From NCBI RefSeq assembly GCF_009749525.1, contig NZ_WOAC01000030.1:1-51611 (forward strand): a stretch of 51,611 nt of DNA. The letters are read 5' to 3'. The notes under the pieces are model-generated. The model made no database searches. It saw only the letters and a program-made list of their open reading frames with translations, and was not told the origin of the DNA. The position numbers and the translations under genes were made by a program. Of this stretch, positions 1 to 8,865 are shown in pieces; position 1 is the first letter of the stretch; the number at the start of each line of letters is the position of its first letter. The DNA is from Mesorhizobium xinjiangense. Lineage in GTDB: Bacteria; Pseudomonadota; Alphaproteobacteria; Rhizobiales; Rhizobiaceae.

Positions 1-940
1 CGCCGCCGCGGACGGCCGCGGCCCTGCCGGACAGCGCAGCAGCGCCGCCCTTCGCGGCCAGCATGGCCCCGCCGCCAGCGGCGACGCCTGCACCTGCGAC
101 CGCAAGCCCGGTTCCCACGGCTGCGCCCGCGCCGAGCTGCGGGCCGCCCGAGACGATGCCGTTTGCTATGCCGGGGCCGAAGATGCCGAGGCCGAGCAGC
201 GACAGAGCGGCGAGCACAATCGCCATGGCGTCATCGATGGTCGGGGCCGCCCCGCCGAAACCGGCCGTGAATTGCGAAAACAAGGTGCTGCCGATACCGA
301 TGATGACGGCGAGCACCAGAACCTTGATGCCGGACGACACCACGTTGCCGAGCACCTTTTCGGCCATGAAGGCGGTCTTGCCGAAAAGGCCGAAGGGGAT
401 CAGCACGAAGCCGGCAAGCGTGGTCAGCTTGAACTCGATCAGCGTCACGAAAAGCTGGATGGCGAGGATGAAGAAGGCCAGAACGACCAGCGCCCATGCG
501 AACAGCAGGCACGCGATCTGGATGAAGTTCTCGAAGAACGCGATCCAGCCCATGAGGTCGGAAATGGAATCGAGCAGCGGACGCCCGGCGTCGAGGCCGG
601 TCTGCGCCACGCGACCCGGCCGCATAAGGTCGGCAACGGAAAAGCTCGTCCCCGATGCCATGAGGCCGAGGCCGGCGAAACTCTCGAAGACGATGCGGGC
701 GAGGTTGTTCCAATTGCCGATGATGTAGGCGAAGACGCCGATGAACAGCGTCTTTTTGACCAGCCGTGCGATAATGTCGTCATCCGCGCCCCATGCCCAA
801 AAGAGCGCGGCGAGCGTCACGTCGATGACGATCAGGGTGGTGGCGATGAAGGCGACCTCGCCGCCGAGCAGCCCGAAACCGCTGTCGATGTAGGAGGTGA
901 AGACTCCGAGGAAATTGTCGATGACGCCCGTGTTGCCCAT
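1..940 (-). CDS. trbL: TrbL, conjugative transfer inner-membrane protein (partial)
   Basis: Polytopic TrbL/VirB6-type channel component of the conjugative type IV secretion system. The ATG at 940 opens an uninterrupted frame that leaves the window, so about 313 residues are present and the C-terminus is missing. The product begins MGNTGVIDNFLGVFTSYIDS and has several hydrophobic stretches, then becomes Gly/Ala-rich near the window edge, as is usual for TrbL. It lies 3 bp after trbK in the canonical order trbB-C-D-E-J-K-L, which makes the assignment firm. trbF, trbG and trbI are expected beyond the left edge. Long plus-strand frames over this gene are shadows of GC-rich codon use. Confidence 0.93.
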   Translation of the reverse strand, partial: MGNTGVIDNFLGVFTSYIDSGFGLLGGEVAFIATTLIVIDVTLAALFWAWGADDDIIARLVKKTLFIGVFAYIIGNWNNLARIVFESFAGLGLMASGTSFSVADLMRPGRVAQTGLDAGRPLLDSISDLMGWIAFFENFIQIACLLFAWALVVLAFFILAIQLFVTLIEFKLTTLAGFVLIPFGLFGKTAFMAEKVLGNVVSSGIKVLVLAVIIGIGSTLFSQFTAGFGGAAPTIDDAMAIVLAALSLLGLGIFGPGIANGIVSGGPQLGAGAAVGTGLAVAGAGVAAGGGAMLAAKGGAAALSGRAAAVRGG

Positions 941-943
941 GTG

Positions 944-1210
944 TCAGCGCGCCTCGCTGCGATCACGGCCGAGGAAGCGGTCGCGGGATTCAGCCCATGC
1001 GGCGAGGCAGCCGGCGTCACTCGCCGCCGCCTCGCCGAGCTGCTGGCAACGGCGCAGGGTTTCGCGCAACGGATCGGCCGGGGGCTGGAAGGCCGGCGCA
1101 GAGGGTGGCGCGGAAGGCTCGTCCTTCCGCGCCATGTCGATTGCGGTCACTGTCAAGGCAATCGCAACGAACACCACGGCCCCGAGCCGGGCCAGCATCT
1201 TGCCGTCCAT
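944..1210 (-). CDS. trbK: TrbK-alt, putative entry-exclusion protein
   Basis: Protein of 88 residues with one N-terminal hydrophobic segment (about residues 8-23) and a periplasmic tail containing two Cys (CQQLGEA, GCLAAW). It matches the short TrbK-alt proteins found between trbJ and trbL in alphaproteobacterial elements. Entry exclusion, blocking redundant transfer between cells that both carry the element, is known for TrbK of RP4 and is inferred here from position and size. It is followed after 3 bp by trbL and preceded after 14 bp by trbJ. There is no lipobox Cys like that of RP4 TrbK. Confidence 0.8.
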   Translation of the reverse strand: MDGKMLARLGAVVFVAIALTVTAIDMARKDEPSAPPSAPAFQPPADPLRETLRRCQQLGEAAASDAGCLAAWAESRDRFLGRDRSEAR

Positions 1211-1224
1211 GGCGAGCCTCCCGG

Positions 1225-2001
1225 TCAGTTGTTGCCGTTGTTGAACATCTGAGCGTTGCCGGGCTGGTAGCCGGTGCCGGGTGTCAGAAACCGCTCACGC
1301 TGGATGCGGCCCTGTTCGGCGGCGGTCGCGCGCTCGGCCTCGGTCAGCGCGCCGGCGCGGCCGTTCGCCGAGATGACCGCGATCAGGTCGGAAAGCTGCT
1401 GTGACTGGAGTGCGAGAAGCTGATTGCCGGCCTGCGTGGCTTGCAGCGCCCCGGTCGCACCTTGGCTCTGGCCGACAAGGGCAGCCATCTCGGCGCGGTT
1501 ACTGTCGATATTGCCGACCGCCCCCGCCTGCACGCGCATAGCGTCCTGCAAACCGCCAACCGTGTTCTCCCAGCGGCCGCGCGCGTCGGCGACAAGCTGG
1601 GAGTCGGTCGCCGATAGCGAGACATTGCCATATTGCTTCTGGAACGCTTGGTCGATCTGGCCGACCTCGAAGGCGATGTTCTGTGCCTGCCCGAGAAGCT
1701 GCTGCGTGCGCTGGACGCTTTGCTGGAGCTGCTGGAGCGACGAATGCGGCAGGCTTGCCAGATTGCGGGCCTGATTGATGAGCATCTGCGCCTCGTTCTG
1801 GAGGCTCTGAATCTGGTTGTTGATCTGCTCCAGAGTCCGCGCGGCGGTAAGCAGGTTTTGCGCGTAGTTGGTCGGGTCATAGACGATCCGGCCGAAACCG
1901 AATTGCGCATGGGCCGGGCTTGCCAGCATGGGCGAAAGCGCGACGGGCACGGCGAGCGCCAGCGCGAGGGCCGAGGCCCCAACGATCTTGGGATAGGTCA
2001 T
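1225..2001 (-). CDS. trbJ: TrbJ, periplasmic conjugation protein
   Basis: Protein of 258 residues with a clear signal peptide (MTYPKIVGASALALALAV...SPAHA, cleavage near residue 32) followed by a helical, Gln-rich body (residues 50-200), typical of TrbJ/VirB5-like minor pilus components. Its ATG overlaps the trbE stop as ATGA (1998-2001), indicating translational coupling. The C-terminal FLTPGTGYQPGNAQMFNNGNN is typical of the family. Confidence 0.93.
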   Translation of the reverse strand: MTYPKIVGASALALALAVPVALSPMLASPAHAQFGFGRIVYDPTNYAQNLLTAARTLEQINNQIQSLQNEAQMLINQARNLASLPHSSLQQLQQSVQRTQQLLGQAQNIAFEVGQIDQAFQKQYGNVSLSATDSQLVADARGRWENTVGGLQDAMRVQAGAVGNIDSNRAEMAALVGQSQGATGALQATQAGNQLLALQSQQLSDLIAVISANGRAGALTEAERATAAEQGRIQRERFLTPGTGYQPGNAQMFNNGNN

Positions 2002-4490
2002 GGAAGAATCTCCTGTGTGGGGTGGTTATCGAGCGGGGCCGGCGCGGCGGATTCCGGCCGGTCGGCAAGATTGGTGAGGTTCGGGATCAGGTCGGCCGCC
2101 CAATCGACGCCGCGATGACGCAGCCAGCCGGCAAGGAAACCGGCGCGGCCGTGTTCGGCATGGATGCGCGCGATTTCGGTCTGGTCGGATTTGGCGGATG
2201 CGGCGCAGAGCGCGAGGCCGACTTCGGACAGGCCAAGCTCGAACAGGCGATTGCCCCTGCGGCTTTGGCAGTAATAATCCCGCTTGGGTGTGGCCCGTGC
2301 GAGGATTTCGATCTGCCGGTCATTGAGGCCGAAGCGGCGATAAATGGCGGTGATCTGCGGTTCGATAGCGCGCTCGTTCGGCAGCAAGAGCCGCGTCGGG
2401 CAGCTCTCGATGATGGCAGGCGCAATGTTGCTGCCGTCAATGTCGGACAGGCTTTGCGTGGCGAAGATGACGCTGGCGTTCTTCTTGCGCAGCGTTTTCA
2501 GCCATTCGCGGAGTTGGCCGGCGAATCCCTCGTCGTCGAGCGCAAGCCAGCCTTCATCTATGATGAGCAGCGTGGGGCGGCCGTCGAGCCGGTCGCCGAT
2601 GCGATGGAACAGATAGGCGAGCACGGCCGGGGCCGCGCCGGTCCCGACAAGGCCCTCGATCTCGAACGCCTGCACGTCCGCCGATCCCAAATGCTCTGTC
2701 TCGGCGTCGAGCAACCGGCCATAGGCACCGCCGACGCAAAACGGACGGAGCGCCTGTTTCAGATCGTTGGATTGCAGTAGCACCGCGAGGCCGGTGATCG
2801 TGCGTTCCTCGACCGGCGCGGAGGCGAGCGAGGTCAGCGCCGTCCAAAGATGCTCCTTCACCTCGGGCGTGATGGCGATGCCTTCGCGCATGAGGATGGC
2901 GGCAATCCAGTCCGCCGCCCATGCGCGTTCATAGGTATCGTGGATGCGGGCAAGCGGCTGGAGCGAGACGGACGCCTCGTCCCCTTCCGTCAGGCCACCG
3001 CCCAAATCGTGCCAATCCCCGCCCATGGCGAGCGCGGCAGCGCGGATGCTGCCGCCGAAGTCGAAGGCGAAGACTTGGCTGCCCGCATAGCGCCGGAACT
3101 GGAGCGCCATGAGGGCGAGCAACACGCTCTTGCCCGCGCCCGTGGGGCCGACGACAAGGGTGTGGCCTACGTCGCCGACATGGAGACTTAGCCGGAACGG
3201 GGTTGAGCCTTCGGTCCTAGCGTAAAGCAATGGAGCGTCGCCGAAATGCTCGTCCCGTTCCGGCCCCGCCCACACCGCCGAAAGCGGGATCATGTGGGCG
3301 AGATTCAAAGTGCTGATGGGCGGCTGGCGGACATTCGCGTAGGCGTGTCCGGGTAGCGAGCCGAGCCATGCGTCAACCGCGTTGACGCTCTCGGGCATGG
3401 CGGTGAAGTCGCGGCCCTGAACGATCTTCTCGACCAGGCGCAGCTTCTCTTGCGCCACGCGCGGGTCGGCATCCCATACGGTGACGGTCGCCGTGACATA
3501 GGCCATGCCCGCCACGTCCGCCCCAAGCTCCTGCAACGCCATGTCGGCGTCGAGCGCCTTGTTCGCGGCGTCGGTGTCTACAAGGGCGGACGCCTCGTTG
3601 GTCATCACCTCTTTCAGAATCGCGGCGATGCTCTTGCGCTTGGCGAACCATTGGCGACGGATGCGGGTTAGCAGCCGGGTCGCATCGGTCTTGTCGAGCA
3701 GGATCGCGCGCGTGCTCCACCTGTAGGGGAACGGCAGCCGGTTCATGTCGTCGAGCAGGCCCGGCGTCGTCGCGGTCGGAAATCCCACGATGGTCAGGAC
3801 GCGCAGATGCGCGTCGCCAAGACGCGGCTCCAGCCCGCCGGTCAACGGCTGGTCGGCGAGCAGTGCGTCGAGGTGCATCGGCACTTCGGGCACGCGCACG
3901 CGATGCCGGTTGGTTGAGATAGTCGAATGGAGATAGGTCAGCGTCGCGCTGTCATCCATCCAACGGCACTCGGGCATGAAGCCGTCGAGCAAGGCCAGCA
4001 CGCGGTCAGTGCGGTCGATGAAGCCGCGCAGCAGCTCCCACGGGTCCACGCCGGTTTTCTCGCGGCCCTCGTAGAGCCATGTTTCCGCACGGGCGGCTTC
4101 CTCGGCCGGGGGCAGCCAGAGGAAGGTGAGGAAGTAGCCGGACACGAAATGCGTGCCCGCTTCCTCGAACCCGGCCTTGCGCTCGGCATCGACCAGCGCC
4201 GATGCGGGATCGGGAAACATGCTGTCGGGATAGGTCGCGGCCTCGCTGCGCTGCGCCTCGACGAAGATGCTCCAGCCGGAGCCGAGACGGCGCACGGCGT
4301 TGTTGATGCGACCGGCGACGGCGACCAGCTCGGCCGCGACGGCGGAATCCAGATCCGGACCGCGAAACTTCGCGGTACGCTGGAATGAGCCATCCTTGTT
4401 CAAGACGACGCCGGAGCCGACCAGTGCCGCCCATGGCAGATAGTCGGCGAGCCGGGTGGCGGTGCGGCGGTATTCGGCAAGGTTCATCAT
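1998..4490 (-). CDS. trbE: TrbE, VirB4-type conjugation ATPase
   Basis: ATPase of 830 residues that energises pilus assembly and substrate transfer at the inner membrane. Walker A GPTGAGKS lies at about 448-455 and Walker B-like LLIIDEGWLALDD in the second half; the N-terminal CagE/TrbE domain comes before. I chose the ATG at 4490 (MMNLAEYRRTATRLADYLPW) because it follows GAGGGAGG at ribosome-binding distance and matches the family N-terminus; the frame stays open 66 bp further upstream. It follows trbD after 13 bp and overlaps trbJ by 4 bp. Confidence 0.96.
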   Translation of the reverse strand: MMNLAEYRRTATRLADYLPWAALVGSGVVLNKDGSFQRTAKFRGPDLDSAVAAELVAVAGRINNAVRRLGSGWSIFVEAQRSEAATYPDSMFPDPASALVDAERKAGFEEAGTHFVSGYFLTFLWLPPAEEAARAETWLYEGREKTGVDPWELLRGFIDRTDRVLALLDGFMPECRWMDDSATLTYLHSTISTNRHRVRVPEVPMHLDALLADQPLTGGLEPRLGDAHLRVLTIVGFPTATTPGLLDDMNRLPFPYRWSTRAILLDKTDATRLLTRIRRQWFAKRKSIAAILKEVMTNEASALVDTDAANKALDADMALQELGADVAGMAYVTATVTVWDADPRVAQEKLRLVEKIVQGRDFTAMPESVNAVDAWLGSLPGHAYANVRQPPISTLNLAHMIPLSAVWAGPERDEHFGDAPLLYARTEGSTPFRLSLHVGDVGHTLVVGPTGAGKSVLLALMALQFRRYAGSQVFAFDFGGSIRAAALAMGGDWHDLGGGLTEGDEASVSLQPLARIHDTYERAWAADWIAAILMREGIAITPEVKEHLWTALTSLASAPVEERTITGLAVLLQSNDLKQALRPFCVGGAYGRLLDAETEHLGSADVQAFEIEGLVGTGAAPAVLAYLFHRIGDRLDGRPTLLIIDEGWLALDDEGFAGQLREWLKTLRKKNASVIFATQSLSDIDGSNIAPAIIESCPTRLLLPNERAIEPQITAIYRRFGLNDRQIEILARATPKRDYYCQSRRGNRLFELGLSEVGLALCAASAKSDQTEIARIHAEHGRAGFLAGWLRHRGVDWAADLIPNLTNLADRPESAAPAPLDNHPTQEILP

Positions 4491-4503
4491 CGACGTGCCT
4501 CCC

Positions 4504-4785
4504 TCAAACCGCCAGATGACCGGGGATACGCAGATGCCGCCGCCCGACCTCGACAAAGAGGGGATCGCGCTTTGCCGCCCACACGGCCGCGAAATGACCG
4601 ATGGCCCAGATGGCGATGCCGACCAGCCAAAGGCGCAGGCCGAGGCCCACGGCCCCGGCCAGCGTCCCGTTCATGATGGCGATCGAGCGCGGAGCGCCGC
4701 CGAGCAGGATATGCTCGGTCAGCGCCCGATGGACCGGGACCGTGAATCCCGGCACCGCGTCGAGCTGTTCGAGGCCGCCCGCCAT
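4504..4785 (-). CDS. trbD: TrbD, VirB3-like inner-membrane protein
   Basis: Protein of 93 residues (MAGGLEQLDAVPGFTVPVHR) with a VirB3-type signature: a short amphipathic N-terminus (VPVHRALTEHILLGGAPR) followed by two adjoining hydrophobic segments at about 35-68. The ATG at 4785 overlaps the trbC stop (ATGA), which fixes the start although the frame is open further upstream. It is a component of the type IV secretion inner-membrane complex. Confidence 0.92.
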   Translation of the reverse strand: MAGGLEQLDAVPGFTVPVHRALTEHILLGGAPRSIAIMNGTLAGAVGLGLRLWLVGIAIWAIGHFAAVWAAKRDPLFVEVGRRHLRIPGHLAV

Positions 4786-5117
4786 CAGATGAGCGCCCCG
4801 CCGCCGAACGAGAAGAACGACAGGAAAAAGCTCGACGCCGCGAAGGCGATGGACAGGCCGAATACGATCTGGATCAGACGACGGAAACCGCCGCTGGTAT
4901 CGCCGAACGCGAGGGTCAGGCCGGTCACGATGATGATGATGACGGCGATGATCTTGGCGACCGGCCCCTCGATGGACTGGAGGATTTGCTGCAAGGGCTG
5001 TTCCCATGGCATCGACGAACCGGACGCATGGGCGGCCGGGGCGAGCATGAGGCTGATGGCGAGGGTGGATGCAGCGGTCGCGGCGAAGCGATGGCCGCGC
5101 GTAAGGATGCGGATCAT
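4785..5117 (-). CDS. trbC: TrbC, conjugative pilin precursor
   Basis: Prepilin of 110 residues. A signal peptide (residues 1-31, ending APAAHA) is followed by two hydrophobic helices (about 53-70 and 86-107), the VirB2/TrbC layout. In RP4, TrbC is trimmed and cyclised with the help of the TraF peptidase, and a TraF homologue is present at 18795. Its start overlaps the trbB stop (ATGA at 5114-5117) and its stop overlaps the trbD start. Confidence 0.93.
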   Translation of the reverse strand: MIRILTRGHRFAATAASTLAISLMLAPAAHASGSSMPWEQPLQQILQSIEGPVAKIIAVIIIIVTGLTLAFGDTSGGFRRLIQIVFGLSIAFAASSFFLSFFSFGGGALI

Positions 5118-6109
5118 TCGGGTTCTCCTGTGCTGGTGGGGATTGCCAATGGGCTGGGATGTGTGATGCGGTAATCGCCGTCCGGCCCCAGCCCCTCGAC
5201 GCGGGCAAGCTCGGCGAGCCGGCGCGCGGAACCGCGCCCGGCGAGGACGGCAACAAGGTCGATGGTCTCGGCGATCAGCGCACGAGGGACGGTGACGACA
5301 GCCTCTTGAATGAGCTGTTCGAGCCGGCGCAGCGCGCCGATGCCGGTGCCGGCATGGATAGTTCCGATCCCGCCCGGATGGCCGGTGCCCCACGCTTTCA
5401 GAAGGTCGAGGGCTTCCGATCCGCGCACCTCGCCGATGGGGATGCGATCCGGGCGCAGGCGCAGCGAGGAACGGACCAGATCGGAAAGCGTCGCCACGCC
5501 GTCTTTCGTCCGCATGGCGACAAGGTTGGGCGCGGCGCATTGCAGCTCGCGCGTGTCCTCGATGATGACGACGCGATCCGCCGTCTTCGCCACCTCGGCG
5601 AGCAGCGCGTTGGTCAGTGTGGTCTTTCCGGTGCTGGTGCCGCCCGCAACGAGGATGTTGGCGCGGGAGGAAACGGCCGCGCGTAGCGTCGCGGCCTGAT
5701 CGGCGGACATGATGCCCGACGCCACATAGTCGTCGAAGCTGAACACGATGCTGGCGGGCTTGCGTATGGCAAAGGTCGGCGCGGCGACCACGGGCGGCAG
5801 TAGGCCCTCGAACCGTTCGCCGGACTCCGGCAGTTCGGCCGAGACGCGAGGGCTGCGGGCATGAACCTCCGCGCCGACATGGTGCGCAACCAGCCGCACG
5901 ATGCGTTCGCCATCGGCGGCGGACAGCCGCTCGCGCGTGTCGGACAGTCCTTCGGAAAGGCGGTCGATCCACAACCGCCCGTCCGGGTTCAACATCACCT
6001 CGACTACGGCCGGGTCTTCGAGCAGTCGCGCGATTGCCGGCCCCAATGCCGTGCGCAACATGCGTGCGCCGCGCGCAATGGCTTCCGGTCTTTGGTGGTT
6101 AGTGGTCAT
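5114..6109 (-). CDS. trbB: TrbB, VirB11-type traffic ATPase
   Basis: Hexameric secretion ATPase of 331 residues. Visible motifs are Walker [10 protein letters not shown] (156-164), an Asp box ([12 protein letters not shown]), Walker B-like [18 protein letters not shown] and the His box ([14 protein letters not shown]). It is the first gene of the trb operon; the promoter presumably lies in 6110-6256, which holds a 15-bp motif shared with the region upstream of traG. Confidence 0.96.
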   Translation of the reverse strand: MTTNHQRPEAIARGARMLRTALGPAIARLLEDPAVVEVMLNPDGRLWIDRLSEGLSDTRERLSAADGERIVRLVAHHVGAEVHARSPRVSAELPESGERFEGLLPPVVAAPTFAIRKPASIVFSFDDYVASGIMSADQAATLRAAVSSRANILVAGGTSTGKTTLTNALLAEVAKTADRVVIIEDTRELQCAAPNLVAMRTKDGVATLSDLVRSSLRLRPDRIPIGEVRGSEALDLLKAWGTGHPGGIGTIHAGTGIGALRRLEQLIQEAVVTVPRALIAETIDLVAVLAGRGSARRLAELARVEGLGPDGDYRITHPSPLAIPTSTGEPE

Positions 6110-6231
6110 GTCGGCCCCGGTTTCTGGCGGGGACGCGACAGGCGATCCCCGGATCGGGGTCGATTAAGAAAGCCCGGAATTGGGCCGGTTCAACAAGTAT
6201 CTAAGCGGCGGCGGTGATCGGCGGCGAACGG

Positions 6232-6246
6232 CGGTAAATAGGATGG
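6232..6246 (-). promoter_or_regulatory. 15-bp motif upstream of trbB (copy 1)
   Basis: On the minus strand the sequence CCATCCTATTTACCG lies about 125 bp upstream of trbB. An identical copy lies about 105 bp upstream of traG (8839-8853). Exact repetition ahead of both transfer transcription units suggests a shared promoter element or regulator-binding site. The binding protein is unknown. Confidence 0.45.
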
Positions 6247-6256
6247 GTCCGAATAC

Positions 6257-6736
6257 TTACTCTTGATCGCCGTTGCTCTCGGACTCGTCCGGCAACGGAT
6301 TGTCGGGAAGTGAGTCGAGGTCACGCGACAGCTCTTTGAGGAACCTGTCGCCCGTCGCCAACCGCCGGCCGAGATTCTGCATGAAGCCCTCGAACCGCTC
6401 CGCGCCTTTGGCGCGGGCGGCGGATTGTGCGGCTCCCGTAAGCGGCGGTGTGATGGTCATCCAGAAATGGATGAACTGCGCGACCGTCTCGCCGAGGACG
6501 GCGAGATCTAGGTCGAGCGTGTCGATCTGGCGGCCGAGCTTGTCCAAACGGCGAGACATGGCGGCTTCAAGCTGGTCGTCGGCATCGCCGGACAGGTAGG
6601 ACATGACGGCCGCCTCCACGATGGCGGATTTCGAGACATTGCGGCGCAGCGCCACCGAGCGACGCAGCGCCATCGCCTCAATCTGTGGAATGAGCGCGGG
6701 GTCGAAATAGAGATTCAGGCGGGTTCTGGTTGCCAT
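6257..6736 (-). CDS. CopG/ribbon-helix-helix family regulator
   Basis: Protein of 159 residues beginning MATRTRLNLYFDPALIPQIEAMALRR, a ribbon-helix-helix N-terminus like those of CopG proteins found between traG and trbB in alphaproteobacterial conjugative elements. A long helical C-terminal region follows. The ATG at 6736 has GAGGAC upstream and fits better than the in-frame ATGs 27 and 30 bp earlier. It starts 10 bp after the traG stop and is probably co-transcribed. DNA binding is inferred from the fold; the target is unknown, and the 15-bp repeats near trbB and traG are candidates. Confidence 0.85.
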   Translation of the reverse strand: MATRTRLNLYFDPALIPQIEAMALRRSVALRRNVSKSAIVEAAVMSYLSGDADDQLEAAMSRRLDKLGRQIDTLDLDLAVLGETVAQFIHFWMTITPPLTGAAQSAARAKGAERFEGFMQNLGRRLATGDRFLKELSRDLDSLPDNPLPDESESNGDQE

Positions 6737-6746
6737 GGGCGTGTCC

Positions 6747-8735
6747 TCAAAGCTCGATTCCATCATCGGGGTTCAACGCCACCTGCCGCGCCACCATCCT
6801 CATGCGCTGGCGCATGGCGCGGGCCTTGGCCGCGTCAACGTCCGGCTCGTCGTCCAGAAACTCGAACTCCTGTTCGGGGGATGGCGGCGAGGCGACGATT
6901 TCCTCATGCTCGGGCAATTCTGGCTCGCGGCGGATGCCGGCATTGGCCGCATCGCCCTCGGCCCCGTCTGCGGCAGCCGGCGCGGAATGGCTTTCCACCG
7001 CGACCACGCGGCCGGACCAATCATCGGCGGATGGGCTGGGCGCCAACGGTGCTGCGGAAAGATCGGGCGGCGGCAGGATGCGTTCCTGAAACCGCGCATC
7101 CTCGAAATAGCGCGCCTTGGTGGCGCGGATCGGCGGCGTGCCTGCGACCATCACGATTTCGTCGGTTGGCGGAAGCTGCATGATCTCGCCGGGCGTGAGC
7201 AGCGGCCGGGCCGTCTCCTGCCTCGACACCATCAGATGCCCGAGCCATGGGGCCAGCCTGTGCCCGGCATAGTTGGTGGAATCGCGCAGCTCGGTCGCGG
7301 TGCCGAGCGCGTCGCTCACCCGCTTGGCCGTGCGTTCGTCGTTCGTCGCAAAGCTGACGCGGACATGGCAGTTGTCGAGGATCGCATTGTTCGGCCCATA
7401 GGCGCGCTCGATCTGATTGAGGCTCTGCGCGATCAGGAAGCCCTTGAGGCCGTAGCCCGCCATGAAGGCCAAGGCGGACTCGAAGAAATCCAGACGGCCG
7501 AGCGCGGGAAACTCGTCGAGCATGAGCAGCAGCCGATGGCGCTTGCCGGAGCCGGTCAGTTCCTCGGTCAACCGCCTGCCGATCTGGTTGAGGATCAGGC
7601 GGATAAGCGGCTTGGTGCGGTTAATGTCGGACGGCGGCACGACCAGATAGAGCGTGACGGGCTGGCGGCTGCCGACCAGATCGGCAATGCGCCAGTCGCA
7701 ACGCGCCGTCACCCGCGCTACCACGGGATCGCGATACAAGCCCAAGAAGGACATGGCGGTGCTCAACACACCCGACCGTTCGTTCTCGGATTTGTTCAAC
7801 AGCTCGCGGGCCGAAGACGCGATGACGGGATGAACGCCCGCCTCGCCGAGATGCGGCGTGTCCATCATGGCGCGCAAGGTCGCCTCGACCGGACGGCGGG
7901 GGTCGGACAGGAAGTTGGCGACGCCCGCCAGCGTCTTGTCCTTCTCGGCATAGAGGACATGCAGGATCGCGCCGACCAGCAAGCTATGGCTGGTCTTTTC
8001 CCAATGGTTGCGCTTGTCCAAACTCCCTTCGGGATCGACCAAAATATCCGCGATGTTCTGCACGTCGCGGACCTCCCATTCGCCTTGCCGGACCTCCAGC
8101 AGCGGATTGTAGGCGGACGATCTGGCGTTGGTCGGGTCGAACAGCAGCACGCGACCATGCTTGGCGCGGAAGCCCGCTGTCAGCGTCCAGTTCTCGCCTT
8201 TTATGTCGTGGACGATGGCGGATGCGGGCCATGTCAGCAGCGTCGGCACCACCAGCCCGACGCCCTTGCCGCTGCGCGTGGGCGCGAAGCATAGGACATG
8301 CTCGGGACCGTCATGGCGCAGATAGTCTTGTGTATGTCGGCCGAGCACCACGCCATCCGCGCCGAGCAATCCAGCCGCGCGGATTTCTTTATCTTCCGCC
8401 CATCGCGCCGAACCGTAGGTGGCGACGTTGCGGGCCTCACGTGCCCGGATGATAGACATGAAGATGGCGGCGGCGATGGTGATGAAGCCGCCGGACGTGG
8501 CGATGATCGCGCCTTCAACGAAGATTGCGGGCGCGTAGGCATCGAACGAAAACCACCACCAGAAGAAGGCCGGCGGGTAATAGACTGGCAGGCCCGCCAG
8601 CTCGAACCATGGTGCTCCAAGCTGCGGTTGAAATCCGAGCCGGAAGGCAACCCATTGCGTCGCCGCCCACGTCATCACCAGAACGATGGTGAAGACTACG
8701 GCGATCTGACCCCAAAGGATTCGGCCTCCACGCAA
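6747..8735 (-). CDS. traG: TraG/VirD4 type IV coupling protein
   Basis: Coupling ATPase of 662 residues that brings the relaxase-DNA complex to the secretion channel. N-terminal membrane segments (about 10-32 and 72-95) precede Walker A APTRSGKG (151-158) and Walker B LLLMLDEFPALGRL. The C-terminal 100 residues are acidic and Pro-rich. Translation probably starts at a TTG (8735) behind GGAG; no ATG sits at a suitable distance. It lies between the LysR gene and copG. In related elements traG lies near the relaxase gene, which here is separated from it by the LysR gene and cargo. Confidence 0.95.
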   Translation of the reverse strand: MRGGRILWGQIAVVFTIVLVMTWAATQWVAFRLGFQPQLGAPWFELAGLPVYYPPAFFWWWFSFDAYAPAIFVEGAIIATSGGFITIAAAIFMSIIRAREARNVATYGSARWAEDKEIRAAGLLGADGVVLGRHTQDYLRHDGPEHVLCFAPTRSGKGVGLVVPTLLTWPASAIVHDIKGENWTLTAGFRAKHGRVLLFDPTNARSSAYNPLLEVRQGEWEVRDVQNIADILVDPEGSLDKRNHWEKTSHSLLVGAILHVLYAEKDKTLAGVANFLSDPRRPVEATLRAMMDTPHLGEAGVHPVIASSARELLNKSENERSGVLSTAMSFLGLYRDPVVARVTARCDWRIADLVGSRQPVTLYLVVPPSDINRTKPLIRLILNQIGRRLTEELTGSGKRHRLLLMLDEFPALGRLDFFESALAFMAGYGLKGFLIAQSLNQIERAYGPNNAILDNCHVRVSFATNDERTAKRVSDALGTATELRDSTNYAGHRLAPWLGHLMVSRQETARPLLTPGEIMQLPPTDEIVMVAGTPPIRATKARYFEDARFQERILPPPDLSAAPLAPSPSADDWSGRVVAVESHSAPAAADGAEGDAANAGIRREPELPEHEEIVASPPSPEQEFEFLDDEPDVDAAKARAMRQRMRMVARQVALNPDDGIEL

Positions 8736-8838
8736 TGCAGGCTCCAGTCGGCAAAAGAGACGGAGCCAATCAGAGAATAGCCGAAAGCGGGATGGGCAAC
8801 AGGAAAGAGGATGCGGGAGGGCTGCCGGATACTATCGA

Positions 8839-8853
8839 CGGTAAATAGGATGG
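8839..8853 (-). promoter_or_regulatory. 15-bp motif upstream of traG (copy 2)
   Basis: Second exact copy of CCATCCTATTTACCG, in the 130-bp gap between the LysR gene and traG, about 105 bp before the traG start. The copy ahead of trbB has the same orientation and similar spacing. Confidence 0.45.
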
Positions 8854-8865
8854 ATTCCCTTCACG

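Noticed and set aside
63..1252. Long plus-strand open frames over trbL and trbK
   Set aside because: Shadows of GC-rich minus-strand genes; sequences lack family features while the minus strand gives a complete trb order.
6735..8294. 519-codon plus-strand frame opposite traG
   Set aside because: Antisense to a motif-complete coupling protein; composition typical of a mirror frame.
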